Of a stretch of DNA of 64,000 nucleotides, positions 11,870 to 23,964 are shown piece after piece. Location of the stretch: contig CM071568.1 in assembly GCA_036426205.1 (NCBI GenBank), positions 48,404,533-48,468,532 of the forward strand, written 5' to 3'. This DNA is from Ascaphus truei. Lineage: Eukaryota; Chordata; Amphibia; Anura; Ascaphidae. The notes beneath the pieces are model-generated. The model was not told where the DNA came from. It saw nothing but the letters and a program-made list of their open reading frames with translations, and searched no databases. A program made the translations under genes and the position numbers. Within the stretch, counting starts at the first letter, position 1. Each line of letters begins with the position of its first letter.

Positions 11870-12595
11870 CCACGGATGGCTTCTGACTCACAGGTGGCAG
11901 AGGTGCCAAGTTGGTGCCTGCCCCTGTCAGATTTCGACTCCATCCTTGCCCGGCTTCAGTTGACTAGCAAACCTCTGATTGGCTGGTAGGAATTCTTCCA
12001 TGCTCTGATTGGCTGGAGTATTTCATGAATGGGACTGAAATACTATAAGAAAGCCAGCAGCCAATTCGGTCCTCAGATTCTAAGCGCCAAGACAGCAGCG
12101 GCAAATTCAAAAACACCAAAAGATGCTCTTGGAGAAATAGACGCGAGCCGGCTTCAGAAATTTCAAGACAAGAAATTTTCTAAGTCCCACTTTTCGGGGC
12201 CATGTTCTGAAAAGAGAATGTAGCGGTCGCGGCTGGGACTACATGCCGAAAAGAGTACCAGGACGTTTGGTACTATCTCCTGGTCAAGAGATTTTGGCAT
12301 CTCCGGAAGAGCTACAGCGGTGGCGTCTGGAACTACCTGCCTGCCGATTGGAGTAAAAGGACTTTTTGGGCTAAACCCCGGTAACCTAAAGACTTTGTTT
12401 TATGGACTGTTTGAGCTAGGAAAGGTTCGGTTTTTTTTTAGCCCAGATCCCCCAGTAAGTGTTTTTTTCCATTGTATATTATAATCCATTGTGGGTACGT
12501 CTGTTTCCAAGGAATAAATCACAATTTATTTTACCTCGTTTGGTCAATGTTATGATCCCGGTTTAAAAGATGTAAATACCTGGTCTCCCGTGAGA
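11870..12595 (+). mobile_element. LTR-like sequence
   Basis: It holds two CTGATTGGCTGG boxes (inverted CCAAT), a TATA-like CTATAAGA, an AATAAA-type signal near 12513, and the closing block ACCTGGTCTCCCGTGAGA. The last 180 bp align with the end of the LTR-like element at 27560-28195. The edges are uncertain. A TGTAGCGGTCGCGG start at 12219 would match the TGTAACGCTCGCG start of the other copy. Confidence 0.55.
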
Positions 12596-12664
12596 ACCCC
12601 CTGCTTCAATCCTGTATGGGGGAAAAACAACAAAAACACATGGATTGCCTCTTCCTTCTTTTTT

Positions 12665-13215
12665 TTTTATTTAAAGATCTTTCTTGTCTTCTCATCAAAT
12701 TTTGGATAACCTACAAAGTTCTCCTTTCCTTTTTTAAGGCTCTCCACTAATCTGCTCCTTCCTACATATCAGCTTTGATCTCTCGTTATGCCCCTGCTTG
12801 TCTCTTGCGCTCTACCCATAACTGTCTTCTCTTTGTCTCACTCTCGCCTTAAACCTTTTCCCCTAACTGCACCTTACCTGTGGACCTCCCTCACACTCGG
12901 TATACGCCAAGCACCTTCTCTCCCCACCTTCAAGTCAAGCCTTAAAACTCAATGAAACGCTTCAGTAGCCTAGATGGCTATTGTCTCACACCCGCACTGC
13001 TCCTACCAACCATTGTGTCCAAGCACTGACATCTACTGCATTTATTCCCTCACCTGCTGTCTCTGCAAGTCTCCCTACATACCACTTAGATTGTAAGGGA
13101 TTGCAGGTATTTCCTTTCCTATTGTCTTACTTTGTTGCACTTGTTTTATAATTCACTGTATTGTTTCTATGTAACGCGCTGAGTACACTGTGGGCGATAT
13201 TTAAATAAAGATATA
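12665..13215 (+). pseudogene. L2 LINE 3' end
   Basis: Decayed ORF2 C-terminus: ITYKVLLSFFKALH, then SAPSYISALISRYAPACLLRS, matching the L2-type tail, with frameshifts afterwards. The 3' UTR follows and carries the TTAGATTGTAAG...GCGCTGAGTACACTG block shared with SINE tails, ending TAAATAAAGATA. Probably the end of the copy that starts at 9485. Confidence 0.8.
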
Positions 13216-13417
13216 CATAGATGGGTATCACCCAACCTTTGCCACGCACCAAACAATCTTGATGCTTTGTGTCTATATTGGCAATGTGGCAATGAGGCAC
13301 TTTCTCTGTCACTTAGGTAAAAAGTAGGAGAGCAGGTGAGGGTTTTTGTATGCTCAGCAGGATGCATGTTTTCCCCTGTGTGTAAAAAGTGTATAACATC
13401 TGTATTTTATTTGTAAG

Positions 13418-13651
13418 TACAGCTCAACCCCGTTATAACGCAATCCGTTACAACGCGAATCCGCTTATATCGCGATGCAAGTGTGGCTCCCAATTTCTGT
13501 ATTTATGAACACTTTACAACATGATTATTGCTATCTTAAATACTTTATTGTACAATGAATAGAATTGTACATTATGTCTAACGCGATCTGCTTATAACGC
13601 GATGTGATTCTTTGGACCCCAAGCACAGCGTTATAAGGGGGTTGAGCTGTA
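13418..13651. mobile_element. MITE with TA-type inverted ends
   Basis: 234 bp. It begins TACAGCTCAACCCCGTTATA and ends with the reverse complement (TATAAGGGGGTTGAGCTGTA, one mismatch). GTTATAACGC-like motifs recur inside. TA at both ends fits a Tc1/mariner-type MITE (inference). Confidence 0.85.
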
Positions 13652-13805
13652 ATGTGTTACCAATTCCCCAGCTGATCACACTAGCTGAAGGTTTTGTGGT
13701 ACAATCAATGGTTGCAGGAGTCATTGGAGCTCACCTTGGCTTTGACACATTGACATAAATTGGTATAATAGGTAGAGCTGGTCTTGAATAACTAGTACAA
13801 AGGAT

Positions 13806-13945
13806 TAGATTGTATGCTCTTCAGGGCAGAGACTTTTTCCTAATGTCTATTTTTATGTATGAAGCACTTACTCCTATTAGGTCATGTGTGTTACTGCTGT
13901 AATGCGCTATGTACATGGATGGCGCTACATACATACATACTGCAG
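13806..13945 (+). repeat. SINE/LINE-tail interspersed repeat
   Basis: Second copy of the 790-935 repeat, sharing TTTTTCCTAATGTCTA, ATGTATGAAGC and CTCCTATTAGGTCA. It ends in short TACA repeats. Confidence 0.65.
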
Positions 13946-14108
13946 GGACTTTATCAATGTGAGCTTATGACAGCACTTACAGGGAATTCCTCGTTCATGG
14001 GAAATAATTGCAATTTCTTGTATAGGTGGAGTAGCCCTGAAACAAATGGTAAAGTAATGCTAATAACTATTCTGATATAATAGTACCGGAGATACTGTAT
14101 GACTTTAC

Positions 14109-14580
14109 TTAAAGCAGCTGTCCAAGCTGCCATTTTTAATTTTTTTATTTAATCCTCCCCCCCCCCTTTAATATGTGTATTAATACAATCCACACAATAA
14201 TAAGTAATTAGCTAAATTGCCGATCGATCTGTTCTCCTGTGATAGATCAATGAAGATTCGGTTCAGAGGTTCACTAAATGGCTGCAGACGAATATTCTGC
14301 AGTCAGTGGAATGTATTTGCATATTATTATGACAGAGTACTATTGGGAAGATCATGTGACCAGATACAATTGGTGCACTACTAGAGTGAGGACAGGGCTC
14401 AAAAAGGGGAGTGCCAGAGTCTGTTTCAGAAGAGGAAGGGGATGTGACTTTGTAAATGGTTGCTATAGAAACAAAACATGCTTGTTTACATTAAAAATGA
14501 AATTCTGAATTGTTTTATAAACAAAATGGTACATGTATTTTTTCATAGTACAGAACTGATTTATTAAAAAAAAAAAAACC
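14109..14580 (+). repeat. Interspersed repeat R1
   Basis: It starts TTAAAGCAGCTGTCCAAGCT and ends ...CAGAACTGATTTATT plus an A run. Copies of the same family lie at 28435-28785 (plus) and 59803-60244 (minus). Shared internal blocks include GGAAGATCATGTGAC, ATACAATTG, CAGGGCTCAAAAAG and GGTTGCTATAGAAACAAAA. The TTAA start suggests a DNA element with TTAA targets (inference). The class is not certain. Confidence 0.75.
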
Positions 14581-14734
14581 ACCTAGGTCTGCGGCTTTCG
14601 AGTGTGTATTTTATGAAATTCACTTTTCAAAGCCTCTCTCTGGCCACATGTGGTACTGTCCCAACAGTCTCCTTGTCTGCACAAGAGCATGGATAAAATA
14701 AATTCAAAACAGCACTGTGGATGCTAAACAAATG

Positions 14735-15115
14735 TAAGGCCTCGGCCATGTTTACTGCTTGCTGGCGGAAGCGTGCTGACGTGTGCTCCCGCTCAGCACT
14801 GAGCCCCTACAGCCGCAATTAGAGCGACTTTAGTAGGGGCTCACCTGCGTTTCCGCGCGCTTGCGCAGGTCTTAGGGGAATTTAAAATTCCCCCGCTTGC
14901 CGGCGCGACAGGCCGGTCACGTGAGCGGTTCGCCCAATGAGGGCGAACCAGCTCCGTGACGTCATTGACCCGCCCCCTGCCAGTGACGCGCCCGCCCCAG
15001 GCCCGCCCCCTGACGGCCCGCAGACGGCGCGTGCGGTAAGCAACCGCAAGGCCAGGGAAAGCACCCGCTTTCCCTGAGCCTCAGCGAGCAAGCAGGGAGC
15101 ATGGACTCAGCCTTA
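14735..15115. mobile_element. MITE, family C
   Basis: 381 bp. The ends TAAGGCCTCGGCCATG and CATGGACTCAGCCTTA are inverted. The core holds an internal palindrome GGTTCGCCCAATGAGGGCGAACC. A nearly identical copy is at 43687-44056. The minus-strand frames inside are shadows of GC-rich repeat DNA. Confidence 0.88.
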
Positions 15116-15773
15116 GTGTTCATGATGAAGAGAGAGGAAATATGTAAGATGCAGGCAGCCATCTTAAATGTGACCTAAAATAGGCACCCTGCATGGGTTT
15201 TCTCTGCTGGCCCATAGGACCTGGTCATCTGCACAGCGTTGTCCCTGTCACCTAGGGATGTGCGAACTAATTGCAAACTTGCAAAATTTGCTTTTTTTCA
15301 ACAACAAGAACAAAAATTGCAGATAAATTAGATGACTAATGTTTGTAATACTGATATTGTGACTTATTTTTTTGTGTGTAAATATGACAGAACAATTTCT
15401 CTATGCAGAATTTTGAAGAAAAAAAAGTTAAAAAATGTGCAACATTTCACATCTATTTAAAAACAAACAAAATAACACAATATTTCTAACTAATTTTGCA
15501 CAAAAATATAATGGATCGATTTTCTTTACAATTCGCCTGATCTCTACTCATCCAACTAATTCCACCAGTGTGATTATTATGTGCCGCTGTACGTTTTGAA
15601 GAGAAGTATGAGCATCATTTACAATTAGAAATGCGTTCTAATGTAAGGGACAGCAAAGAAAAATTCCCCTATATTTTAATTGTGAAACTGGCACAGTAGT
15701 GTCAAACTATGAGTCGTTAACACTGATTGGCTATCCTACTGACCAATCAGTGAGGAGCTGAAGGAAGCACTTA

Positions 15774-15913
15774 TCACCTTTCCTGGCAGAGATCAGCATT
15801 ATCACCTTTCCTGGCAGAGATCAGCATTATCACCTTTCCTGGCAGAGATCAGCATTATCACCTTTCCTGGCAGAGATCAGCATTATCACCTTTCCTGGCA
15901 GAGATCAGCAGAG
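15774..15913. repeat. 28-bp tandem repeat
   Basis: Five head-to-tail copies of a 28-bp unit that reads ATCACCTTTCCTGGCAGAGA plus TCAGCATT. The copies are virtually identical, so the array is young or homogenised. Confidence 0.95.
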
Positions 15914-16289
15914 CAATGCTTAACCCCTTCCATATGGTAAAATAGTAATTGGGGAGCAGTTACTGAGGCAAAAGAGACACGAGAGGGAAGATACTGGTCC
16001 TCAAGTTGTTGCAAACAAAAATGTATTAGAAGTTCATATGGAAAAAAACCCATGAATGTTTCGGTACTTTGTGTAGGAACACAATAACTCATTTAGTGGC
16101 CCTCTGATCAGAGGAGGCCACACAACTCCGATGATAACGTGTACACTTTAGGAACCAGACACATAAACCTATCTCTGCGCTAGTGTCTCACAAGGTTATT
16201 AATCGGTCCCAGCCAGCACAGTGTTGGAACTCGATGACTGTATATGGAGGGTTACAGATGCAGGCCTGTACTTAGCAAAGATAAGGATG

Positions 16290-17732
16290 TGTTTTCAAAA
16301 GGAATACTGAAGGGTAGCAGGGCAATTCCCTGGACGCCTGGACTTTGTGGACTACTCACGGACAACAGACCTCCTGCATGGTGGAATAGTTTTGCCTCAG
16401 TCTGAGGGGCAATCCTTCTCATGTGACTGGATGGGATTGATCTACCACAGTGCGGCTCTGTATCCTACTCGGATGAAGGTTGAGCTGGAATTGCTTAGAT
16501 CCTGAGGGCTGTCATACAAGGTGGTACAAACCCAGGATGGCAGCAAGGATGAAAACGACTTCTACAGTGTACCGTAGAATCTGACAGGGATTCCATCGGT
16601 GGTGTCAACACCAAAATATAAGCTTCTTGGAACCTGCTACTCCCACAATTCTGGAGTTCCTGAAAGAGGGTCAGAGCTAGGACTGGGCTCTAGCTCACTG
16701 ATGGTACAGGTGTCAGCACTATCAGCACTACTAGGAAAGCACTTGGCTGCCATAGATCTTATAGGTCGATTCTTCCAATCGAATCAGACCACAATAAGGA
16801 TCCAGTTCCTGCTTGGGATTTATCGTTTGTATTATGAGCTCTAACAGGTTCCCCATGGAGCCACTTTTCTCAAGCTTTAGATAAGGACCTAAACGATAAT
16901 GTCCTGCTGATAGAGGTGACATTGGCACACATGATTGGTGAATTACAGGGAAAGGAACCTTTCCTTATCTTCTATCAAGACGAGGTAATCTTGAGGCCAG
17001 TTCAACCCTAATTACCCAAGGTCGTGTCAGAATCCCGTCTTAACCAGGTGATAATATTAGCCTCGTGGCCCAAAACCGTCAAATGACGAATGGATTCTAC
17101 ATACATTAGATGTGGTAAGGTGCTTAAAACTCTACCTTTCCAGAATGTAAGGATTTATGCTGTTCATTCTGCCAAAGGGATCAAGGAAGGGGCAAGCAAC
17201 CTCAAAGTCTACGATAAGTCACTAAATCATAATGGCCGTCAAGAAGACCTACACTACAGGCATACCCCGGTTTAAGGACACTCTCACTTTAAGTACACTC
17301 GCGAGTAAGGACATATTTTCAATAGCCCCATACCCCTGTGTCCGTACGCTCGCTTCACTAGTACGGACACTTATTCTGCACTACAGACCACCGTAGTAGT
17401 GATGCGCTGATTCCCCTCGCCCAATAGCCAAACGGCAGCTCGCGCATGCGCCTGTCAGCATGTCCTGAACAGCAATCTCAGCGCACTACCTGTACCAAAG
17501 CATCGATAAGTGGGAAAAGGGTAGTGCTTCACTTTAAGTACATTTTCACTTTACATACATGCTCTGGACCCGTTGCGTACGTTTATGCGGGGTATGCCTG
17601 TATTGAAAAAAACTCAAGCCTAGTGCTGGTAAAGGCCCATTCTGCGAGAGACAAGACTACGTTCTGGGCAGCAAAGGTGCAAGTTGCTCCTGCAGATTTA
17701 GGCTGGGTGTCAATAATATGGACTTCAATAAC

Positions 17733-17740
<8 letters not shown>
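16290..17740 (+). pseudogene. DIRS-like tyrosine recombinase remnant
   Basis: Frameshifted frames give MVQVSALSALLGKHLA, IDLIGRFFQ, a PxWDLSFVLWAL-like segment, LAHMIGELQGKEPFL and, after an inserted MITE, LVKAHSARDKTTFWAAKVQV. These match the order of the tyrosine recombinase of DIRS1-type retrotransposons, and AHSAR holds the catalytic H-x-x-R pair. No intact frame and no recognisable RT-RNase H remain. The right side breaks off in the TA repeat at about 17735. Confidence 0.8.
17255..17602. mobile_element. MITE inserted in the DIRS recombinase
   Basis: 348 bp. It starts TACAGGCATACCCCG and ends CGGGGTATGCCTGTA, a perfect 15-bp inverted pair. TTTAAGTACA motifs recur inside. It splits the DIRS recombinase frame just before AHSAR, so it is younger than that element. 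Confidence 0.9.
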
Positions 17741-17785
<45 letters not shown>

Positions 17786-18210
17786 TGTTCTGTAGTATTA
17801 TTAGATAATATTCAACTCTTAATGCATCATTTGATTTCAATATCTGTTTTTAGCCCCCCTCTCAAGCAGTGCAAGATATTTGGAACACTGCTGTTTGTGA
17901 TAATTTGTTGCCAATATTCCCAGCAGTTTGAGCTGCAAACTGTAACAATAGACAATGTTGCCTTCGTAATATAAGAATACATTGTAGCTGCCGAGTTACA
18001 CTGACTGAAATAAATGCAGTTCTGCTCCGGCGATACTGTGTTTTTTTTTTTGTTTTTTTTGGTCGTTTTATTTTTTTGTTTATATATATATATAATATTA
18101 TATATATATATCTATATATATTATTATAAATTTATATATATATATATACTATATCTATCTCTTTTATATTATCTCTATATATATCTATATATCTATATAA
18201 ATAAATAAAT
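17735..18210. repeat. AT-rich microsatellites
   Basis: A (TA)n run at 17735-17783 and a second degenerate TATA/TATC tract at 18078-18200, with unremarkable sequence between them. Confidence 0.9.
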
Positions 18211-18380
18211 ACATACTAAGAGCGAGAGTCAAATAGAACCAGTTGGCACTCCGTAGGTGCTTGCCCCAATGGATAATATAGACATACGTTCCCGTTCCAC
18301 GGTCTGGTAAAGCAAGAGACAGCACTCAATTGTAGAAAACTTCAAGTTGTATTGGTGAAAATAGTGGTACATCAAGAAAC

Positions 18381-18420
18381 CCAACGTTTCGGTCCTCCAA
18401 AATGGGACCTTCCTTAGGAG
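18381..18420 (-). ncRNA. Hammerhead-ribozyme-like motif
   Basis: Minus strand: CTAAGGA core (consensus CTGANGA with one change), stem II GGTCC/GGACC, GAAA, ACGTT, then GG. The core change probably disables it. Confidence 0.55.
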
Positions 18421-18428
18421 GTTCCTTT

Positions 18429-18468
18429 CCCCTGAGGAAGGTCCCATTTTGGAGGACCGAAACGTTGG
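18429..18468 (+). ncRNA. Hammerhead-ribozyme-like motif
   Basis: Plus strand: CCC, CTGAGGA core, stem II GGTCC/GGACC, GAAA, ACGTT, GG. All conserved core bases are present. The ACGT stem III is self-complementary and very short, which in known Penelope hammerheads favours action as a dimer. Confidence 0.7.
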
Positions 18469-18898
18469 TTTTCTTGATGTACCACTATTTCCACCAATAC
18501 ACTTTGAAGTTTTCTACAATTGAGTGCTGTCTCTTGCTTTACCAGACCTTGGAACGGTAACGTATGTCCTATTATATCTAGATATATATTATATATATAT
18601 AATATATCTATATATAATATATATCTATATCTATCTATCTCTTACCCATGTCCGCGGACCCGCTGGTTCCCGAGATCTTTGTAGATTTTGGTCCCAGGTG
18701 GCTGCCGCGTCACCAATAGAAAGCTGCACTGTCAATGTTGCAGCTTTTTATTGTCTGTCCTGCATTGAACGTGACAGATGATATTTACTCCCTGTCTTCT
18801 CCTGGTCTAGGGTATTAACCCCTCCACCCCCTCTCCAAAAAAAAAAAAAAAAGCTCATGCTACTGCTTCAATAACAGAAATAATTTGTTTATTAGACA

Positions 18899-19138
18899 TG
18901 GGGAGCCGCAGCGTTCGCGCCCCCCCCCCCCCCCCACTCCTAAAGACTCGTCATTTGACGCGCGTTGCCATGACGACACGTCGCCGGAGACCGGGCAGAG
19001 ACCAGATAAGGGAGTTACAGAGGCCTCACGCCTCCCCCGGCATGTAATTTAAATGCCGTGAGGAAGAGCCCGGGGCCTCTGTAACCGCCGCGCCTCCCCT
19101 AGAAAGGGGGGCGCGCCCCCCACTTTGCGCTCCACTGT
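18899..19138. mobile_element. hAT MITE, family 1
   Basis: 240 bp. It is flanked by a perfect 8-bp duplication ATTAGACA (18891-18898 and 19139-19146). The right end TTTGCGCTCCACTG matches family 1, and the left end is damaged by a poly-C run. Confidence 0.85.
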
Positions 19139-19609
19139 ATTAGACACTACAATCTTTTCCAAGACAATGTTTTGAAGGCCGATAGTTCACAGTGCGTATT
19201 GTGACAGCTGCAGTATTTATGGCTCTGTAATCTAACAACACTGTTCCATTTCAGTTTGTTTGCACATCGTTAAACAACATTAAACTTTAGTGACCCTCAC
19301 TCTAGCTTGTAAATGGAAGAGTATATATAGGGTAGTAGGTTGGGCAGTTCTTTAACAGTCATATATTAACAGCTTTGACAGAAATCGAAAAAGCCGCTCT
19401 ACAGACAACAGCACAAAAATTATCTGCTGAAATCAGTTGATTTAGTTTTCTCCCTTTCATTTTTTGTGTTTTGTTCTTGTTTAAACAGGATGATTCAAGA
19501 ATGTAAATCAAACTCGCTTTAACCTCCATGCTGCCATGATGACTGGCAATTCATTGCTTTGCTGTGCAAGCTTTGTCGTATTGAAGGGGTTAAACTCAAC
19601 ACTATAGAG

Positions 19610-19828
19610 CAGGGGTACTCGGCTCCAGTCCTCAAGCCGGCCGCCCTCAACAGGTCAGGTTTTCAGAATATCCCTGCTTCAGCACATGTGGCTCAATCTT
19701 CGTCTGAGCCTCTGAGCCACCTGTGCTGAAGCAGGGACTGATTAAGTCACCTGTGCTGTCGCTAGCCTAGCATGAAAACCTTCCCGGGGGGTGGGGGGGG
19801 GGCTTTAGGACTGGAGTTGAGCCCCCTT
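19610..19828. mobile_element. hAT MITE, family 2
   Basis: It starts CAGGGGTACTCGGCTCCAGT. The two arms are mutual reverse complements (CAGGTCAGGTTTTCAGAATA on the left, decayed on the right), with GAGCCACCTGTGCTGAAGCA at the centre. A related 8-bp flank (CTATAGAG/CTATATAA) is an imperfect duplication. Copies also at 38150 and 45412. Confidence 0.8.
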
Positions 19829-20532
19829 ACTATATAAGCAAAGTGGATTCATTCTCCTGAAATTTCACTTGCAGAAATTTCATTTATTGTAGCTAAATCC
19901 TCCAGCTGTAAAAAGAAAAACACCTTAACCCTGGAACTGTTAGTCTCCCCCCCCCCCTCCCCACCCCCAAGAAATAAAAACACCCCAACCTATTATTTGA
20001 TACAGATTTCCAATGCACATTTCCCCATTTTTGGTGTATATTTATTTTGTAATGTAACATAAACATGGAGCTGCTGTGCGGTTCCACGCCCTCCCCTCCC
20101 CCAACATTAGAGGACCCCCTGGTTTCCACAGAAATGCCAAGGTTTTGTTTTGTACTGGTGCGTCATCTAAAAACACCCCGACAAATATGGCTGCACAGTC
20201 GCCAATAATCTCACAATGACATGTCAGTTTTCTATTGGCCTACAAACCGCGGCCATATTGTGTGGATTAATTGCTTTTATATCAGGAATCTGGGTAGGAC
20301 CCCCCACCTCTTAAGGTCGTAACTGAAAACAAATGGCATAAACTGCTTCAATTGCCTTTTTACAGTATGTTTACCTGTTTTTTTTCTTCTTCTTTGGCAG
20401 ATGTGCATGAACCAGCAATACAGTTGGTTTGCAATAATTAAGATATATATATTTATATACACATTTGCACATCCATACACATTTGCACACACACACCACA
20501 TAATATATATAAACCACCAACCACCAATGATT

Positions 20533-20692
<160 letters not shown>

Positions 20693-21712
20693 ATATATTT
20701 TGGAGTTTTGTTAACAATCTTTCTGCTGGCTACAGATATCCCTGATCTATTTGTGTTTTTCTCCCCAGACCTGTGCAAACTGTGCCTGTCCTGGGAAAAT
20801 CAGGACATTTGGTAGCTTTACCGCTTACATTTGAAGAACAGGTAGGTCCTGTGGAGCATCAACACAAGACTCTGCGTTTCACAACCTGGCCACTAAGTTC
20901 TAGCGTTCTATGTTCTAATGGATGTATAGAGTGTAGTTACATGGTGTGAAGAACTGCTGACCTCAATAAGATTTTTATTTGTATAATTTTATCATTTTTT
21001 TTTTAAGCACTTCAAGGCCAAAACATTAGCCACTGTGCGCTGCAAACATGGATCTAAAAATGCACTGACAGAACAATGTTTGGCTCATTGCTGAACTGCT
21101 CAGCTATGAACCAGCCACGTGTAGTATCAAACACTGTGGCAAATCAGAATAAGTGATTTAATTTAAATAACAAATACTAATACTCCGATCTTCCCTAAGC
21201 CTTCATAATTGTGAATAAGCAAATGTGAGTGGGCATAATTTCTTTTTGTGTGGGGCATTTTACTTTAATAAGTAAAATGCCTTATAGGAACATATTTAAT
21301 AAATTGCTATCCATCATACTATTTTTCGTTAATGTTTATTTTTCACGGACATACTGTATATAGTATTAATTTCTCTGTAATAACGTCATTGTGTTTTTTT
21401 TTTTTTTAAAGACTTCTTTGTTATACTTGATCACTCCAATTTGAAATCAATGCAGTATTCTTTCTCTAGTTATTAACACACACATACAAATATCAGCATG
21501 TGCTGTACATTTCATGGTGATTGCTTCTCTGCCAATTGCTGTTAGGATTTCTGACCTGACCTTGAGAAGCCAATAAAAATATCCTAAATTATGAAAGAAG
21601 CTCCACATATGTAGGGGATGTTACACGGGTCCTTCAGAAATGTTTTTTCAGTTGTTGAGTAAATAATATATACTGTATCTATATGTTTACTTCTAGATTG
21701 AGGCTTTGAAAA

Positions 21713-22043
21713 ATGGCCCTAATTGTGTGTTGGATAAGTAGGAGATGTTGGCTTTTAAGTATCCGTAATCATGGACATTTCTCAAATGGACTGACAACTT
21801 CTGCAACCCGAAGATTATTAAGGAAAAATGACCCCGTTCCAGTGCAGTTCTTTCTCAGTCGTTTCCGCCTCGTAGAAAGCACAGCGTGCAGCCGTGTGTC
21901 TCTGTCTGGAAGAACATACGCACAGCGCAGTAGTGAAGCGGGTACAAAGGTTATTTTTCCAGAAAATAATCTGCCTTCCATCAGCCTAAATCAACAGGAG
22001 ATTGCTGTAACACCCAGTACAGATATTGAAACACTCCCAGAAG
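21713..22043 (+). CDS. MTERF3: mTERF domain protein 3, mitochondrial, first coding exon
   Basis: MTERF3 is a mitochondrial matrix protein of the mTERF family. It represses mitochondrial transcription initiation and is needed for mitoribosome assembly. This exon encodes the first 110 residues. The start MALIVCWISRRCWLL, followed by Arg-rich, acid-poor sequence (TSATRRLLRKN), looks like a mitochondrial targeting presequence. The rest is low-conservation linker. The splice acceptor is TTCTAG at 21691-21696, and 16 bases of 5' UTR precede the ATG. The donor GTAAGA follows base 22043, phase 1. This part alone would not be recognised. It is assigned because it is the only long frame before the conserved exon at 24794 and its phase fits. 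Confidence 0.88.
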
Positions 22044-22644
22044 GTAAGATACGTTTTAATCATAAACTGAAAGCCCGTTAATAGTCTGAATTTTCTGCCG
22101 GACCCTTTTGTTAAAACATAGAACTATCAATGTGAGTTTAGGAGTTTGCCAGAGAACATTTCATCCCCAAGTTAGAAAGAATTCCGCTAGGGACTTTTTG
22201 AGCTCCTTTGGTTACTGCAGAACACCAGGATGTAGGAAAGGCAAATGAATTGACAAACAAGAATCCACTTAGTTTACATATGAATAGAGTGTTGGCCGGG
22301 AGATGGTTTAAAGGTACTGGTTAACCCATGTGATGACCAGCAGCAAGCCCTGCTAGCATCACAAGTTCCCTGTTGGTGCTTGCAGGTAGGTAAACAACAT
22401 TAGATCAACAGTGTAGTAAGTATGGAGACTGGCCAAACGAGGTGGCTCAAACGTCTATATCTGCTTTCAATGTTTGTGCTTCTAGGTGGGTAAAATGCCA
22501 ATAAAGCGTTTTATGGGATTGGAATAAATATTAATATTTAGAGCTTTTTACAGTAGTGTGCTAGTAATTTGCGTTTTGAAACTTTATATCGCAAACTGTA
22601 TTACCTCAGATGAACTGGGTGACAAAAATAGTAGATTGCGGTGG

Positions 22645-22890
22645 AGCAGGCGATTGTAGCTTCGCTGGATTTTATCAAGGTCATTGACACTATACAACAT
22701 GGACTACTAAGCACGATGGCTACAAATGTGTCCTAAAGTGTTTGAATAATGCAATGTGTTGAGGGATAGAGGACAGAGTTAAATGTAAATGGAGTTACGA
22801 AGGAAGCAACACAGGGATCCGTACTGGAAACAGTGATTTTTAAAGTCTTCGTGACATTACAGCTGGGATAGAAGATGAGATCGGATCAGC
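22645..22890 (+). pseudogene. CR1-like LINE RT fragment
   Basis: Frame pieces LDFIKVIDTIQHGLL and LNVNGVTKEATQGSVLETVI match the DFSKAFDTVxH and VPQGSVLGP boxes of a CR1-type reverse transcriptase, with stops between them. It is a short, old fragment in MTERF3 intron. Confidence 0.65.
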
Positions 22891-23867
22891 AGCACGGTTG
22901 ACAGTCCAGCAAGCATAGACATAGGGAAAGATATCAGATAAACTTGAACAGGGTTTCACATTTATTATAATTGGGAGGCAGGATGCACAAAAGTGTTTCC
23001 CCATCACCCCCTAGGTTGGAGGGAGGGGTGATCACTTTAAAGAATGATTAGAAGGTGGGCAACTGCAATTGGGTGGTATGGAATACAATGTGACATCACA
23101 TTTAAATGCATAAGACCCCCAATTACCAAAGACACTGTTCAAAGAGACCTAAGTGGTTGTAAGTAATGTATTAAGCACATCTGTAAAGTGATGTGAAATT
23201 GAGTATAACACAATTGTGAGCAGGTGGGTGTAAGCCCCTCTGCCTCCAAATGTGTCCACCAGCGCTCTTACTTATCAGCCTCCTTGTGTATTAATAACAC
23301 ACAAAGGGAGAAAATGAGTTACAAGGGATTTACACAGCAAAACATTCAACAATTGTTACAATCAATTAAAATACTTAGTGTCCAAGAAGTTTGCTTTTTG
23401 TGGTCCCAAATACAGAGTCCAAGCCTGATCTCCTATGGGTATGCAGCCTTTTTTCATCTGGAACCAACCTCGGGACCAGGGAAAGCTATAGACAGGGAAA
23501 GAAAAAAGAAAAAAGCGCAAGGCCCATAAGGGAAATTGTCAGATTTATGGAATAAAACGGTTATAAAACTCACAGAATAAAAATTGGTATAGGCATCTCG
23601 GATATAAATACCAACCGCAGGAACAGGGTGTCTGGACTTTTTTCGCTTCTTCTGCTGCGTTGATGCACGGCCCTCCTCGTTTTCCCGATCAGCAACCGTA
23701 AGCTTCCGCGTAGATGACTCGCGACGTCGTCGCGTGACGTCTATCGGGGGGTTGGATTATTGGCAGTCACCTGCTTCTTCTCCGAAGACGGAACTCCAGG
23801 ATCCCTGCTCTCTGTTGTTCTATTAGTGCCGAGTGCCAGCCCAGCAGCCAACCTCTAGCAATGTCCG

Positions 23868-23909
23868 CCCTACGCGTTTTCAAGGACGCTTGTCCTCTTC
23901 CTCAGGGGC
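23868..23909 (-). ncRNA. Hammerhead-ribozyme-like motif
   Basis: Minus strand: CCC, CTGAGGA, stem II AGGAC/GTCCT, GAAA, ACGCGT, A, GGG. All core bases are present, with an extra A before the palindromic ACGCGT stem III. Confidence 0.65.
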
Positions 23910-23923
23910 ACCGTTCATGAACG

Positions 23924-23964
23924 TGCCCCTGAGGAAGAGGAACAGCGTCCTTGAAACGCGTAGG
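23924..23964 (+). ncRNA. Hammerhead-ribozyme-like motif
   Basis: Plus strand: CCC, CTGAGGA, an AGGA/TCCT stem II, GAAA, ACGCGT, A, GGG. The CCC and GGG segments can form stem I, and GTA is an allowed cleavage triplet (GUH). This is the most complete copy in the window. Confidence 0.72.

Larger units (their letters stand above)
18285..18562. mobile_element. Palindromic Penelope-type terminus
   Basis: Arms 18285-18420 and 18429-18562 are near-perfect reverse complements. Shared segments include AAGCAAGAGACAGCACTCAA, TTGTAGAAAACTTC and TGGTACATCAAGAAA. The centre holds two hammerhead-like motifs facing opposite ways. An ATAT tract follows at 18575-18640. Confidence 0.85.

Noticed and set aside
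12214..12596. 5-bp GAGAA flanks as target duplication of the LTR at 12219
   Set aside because: The implied right end (CCCGT) disagrees with the related copy, which ends CCCGTGACA; probably chance.
15774..15913. CRISPR-like array
   Set aside because: Units are directly adjacent without unique spacers, and this is a vertebrate genome.
16040..16085. Further ribozyme-like site (GTTTCGG on the plus strand)
   Set aside because: No CTGANGA core and no paired stem II on the minus strand.
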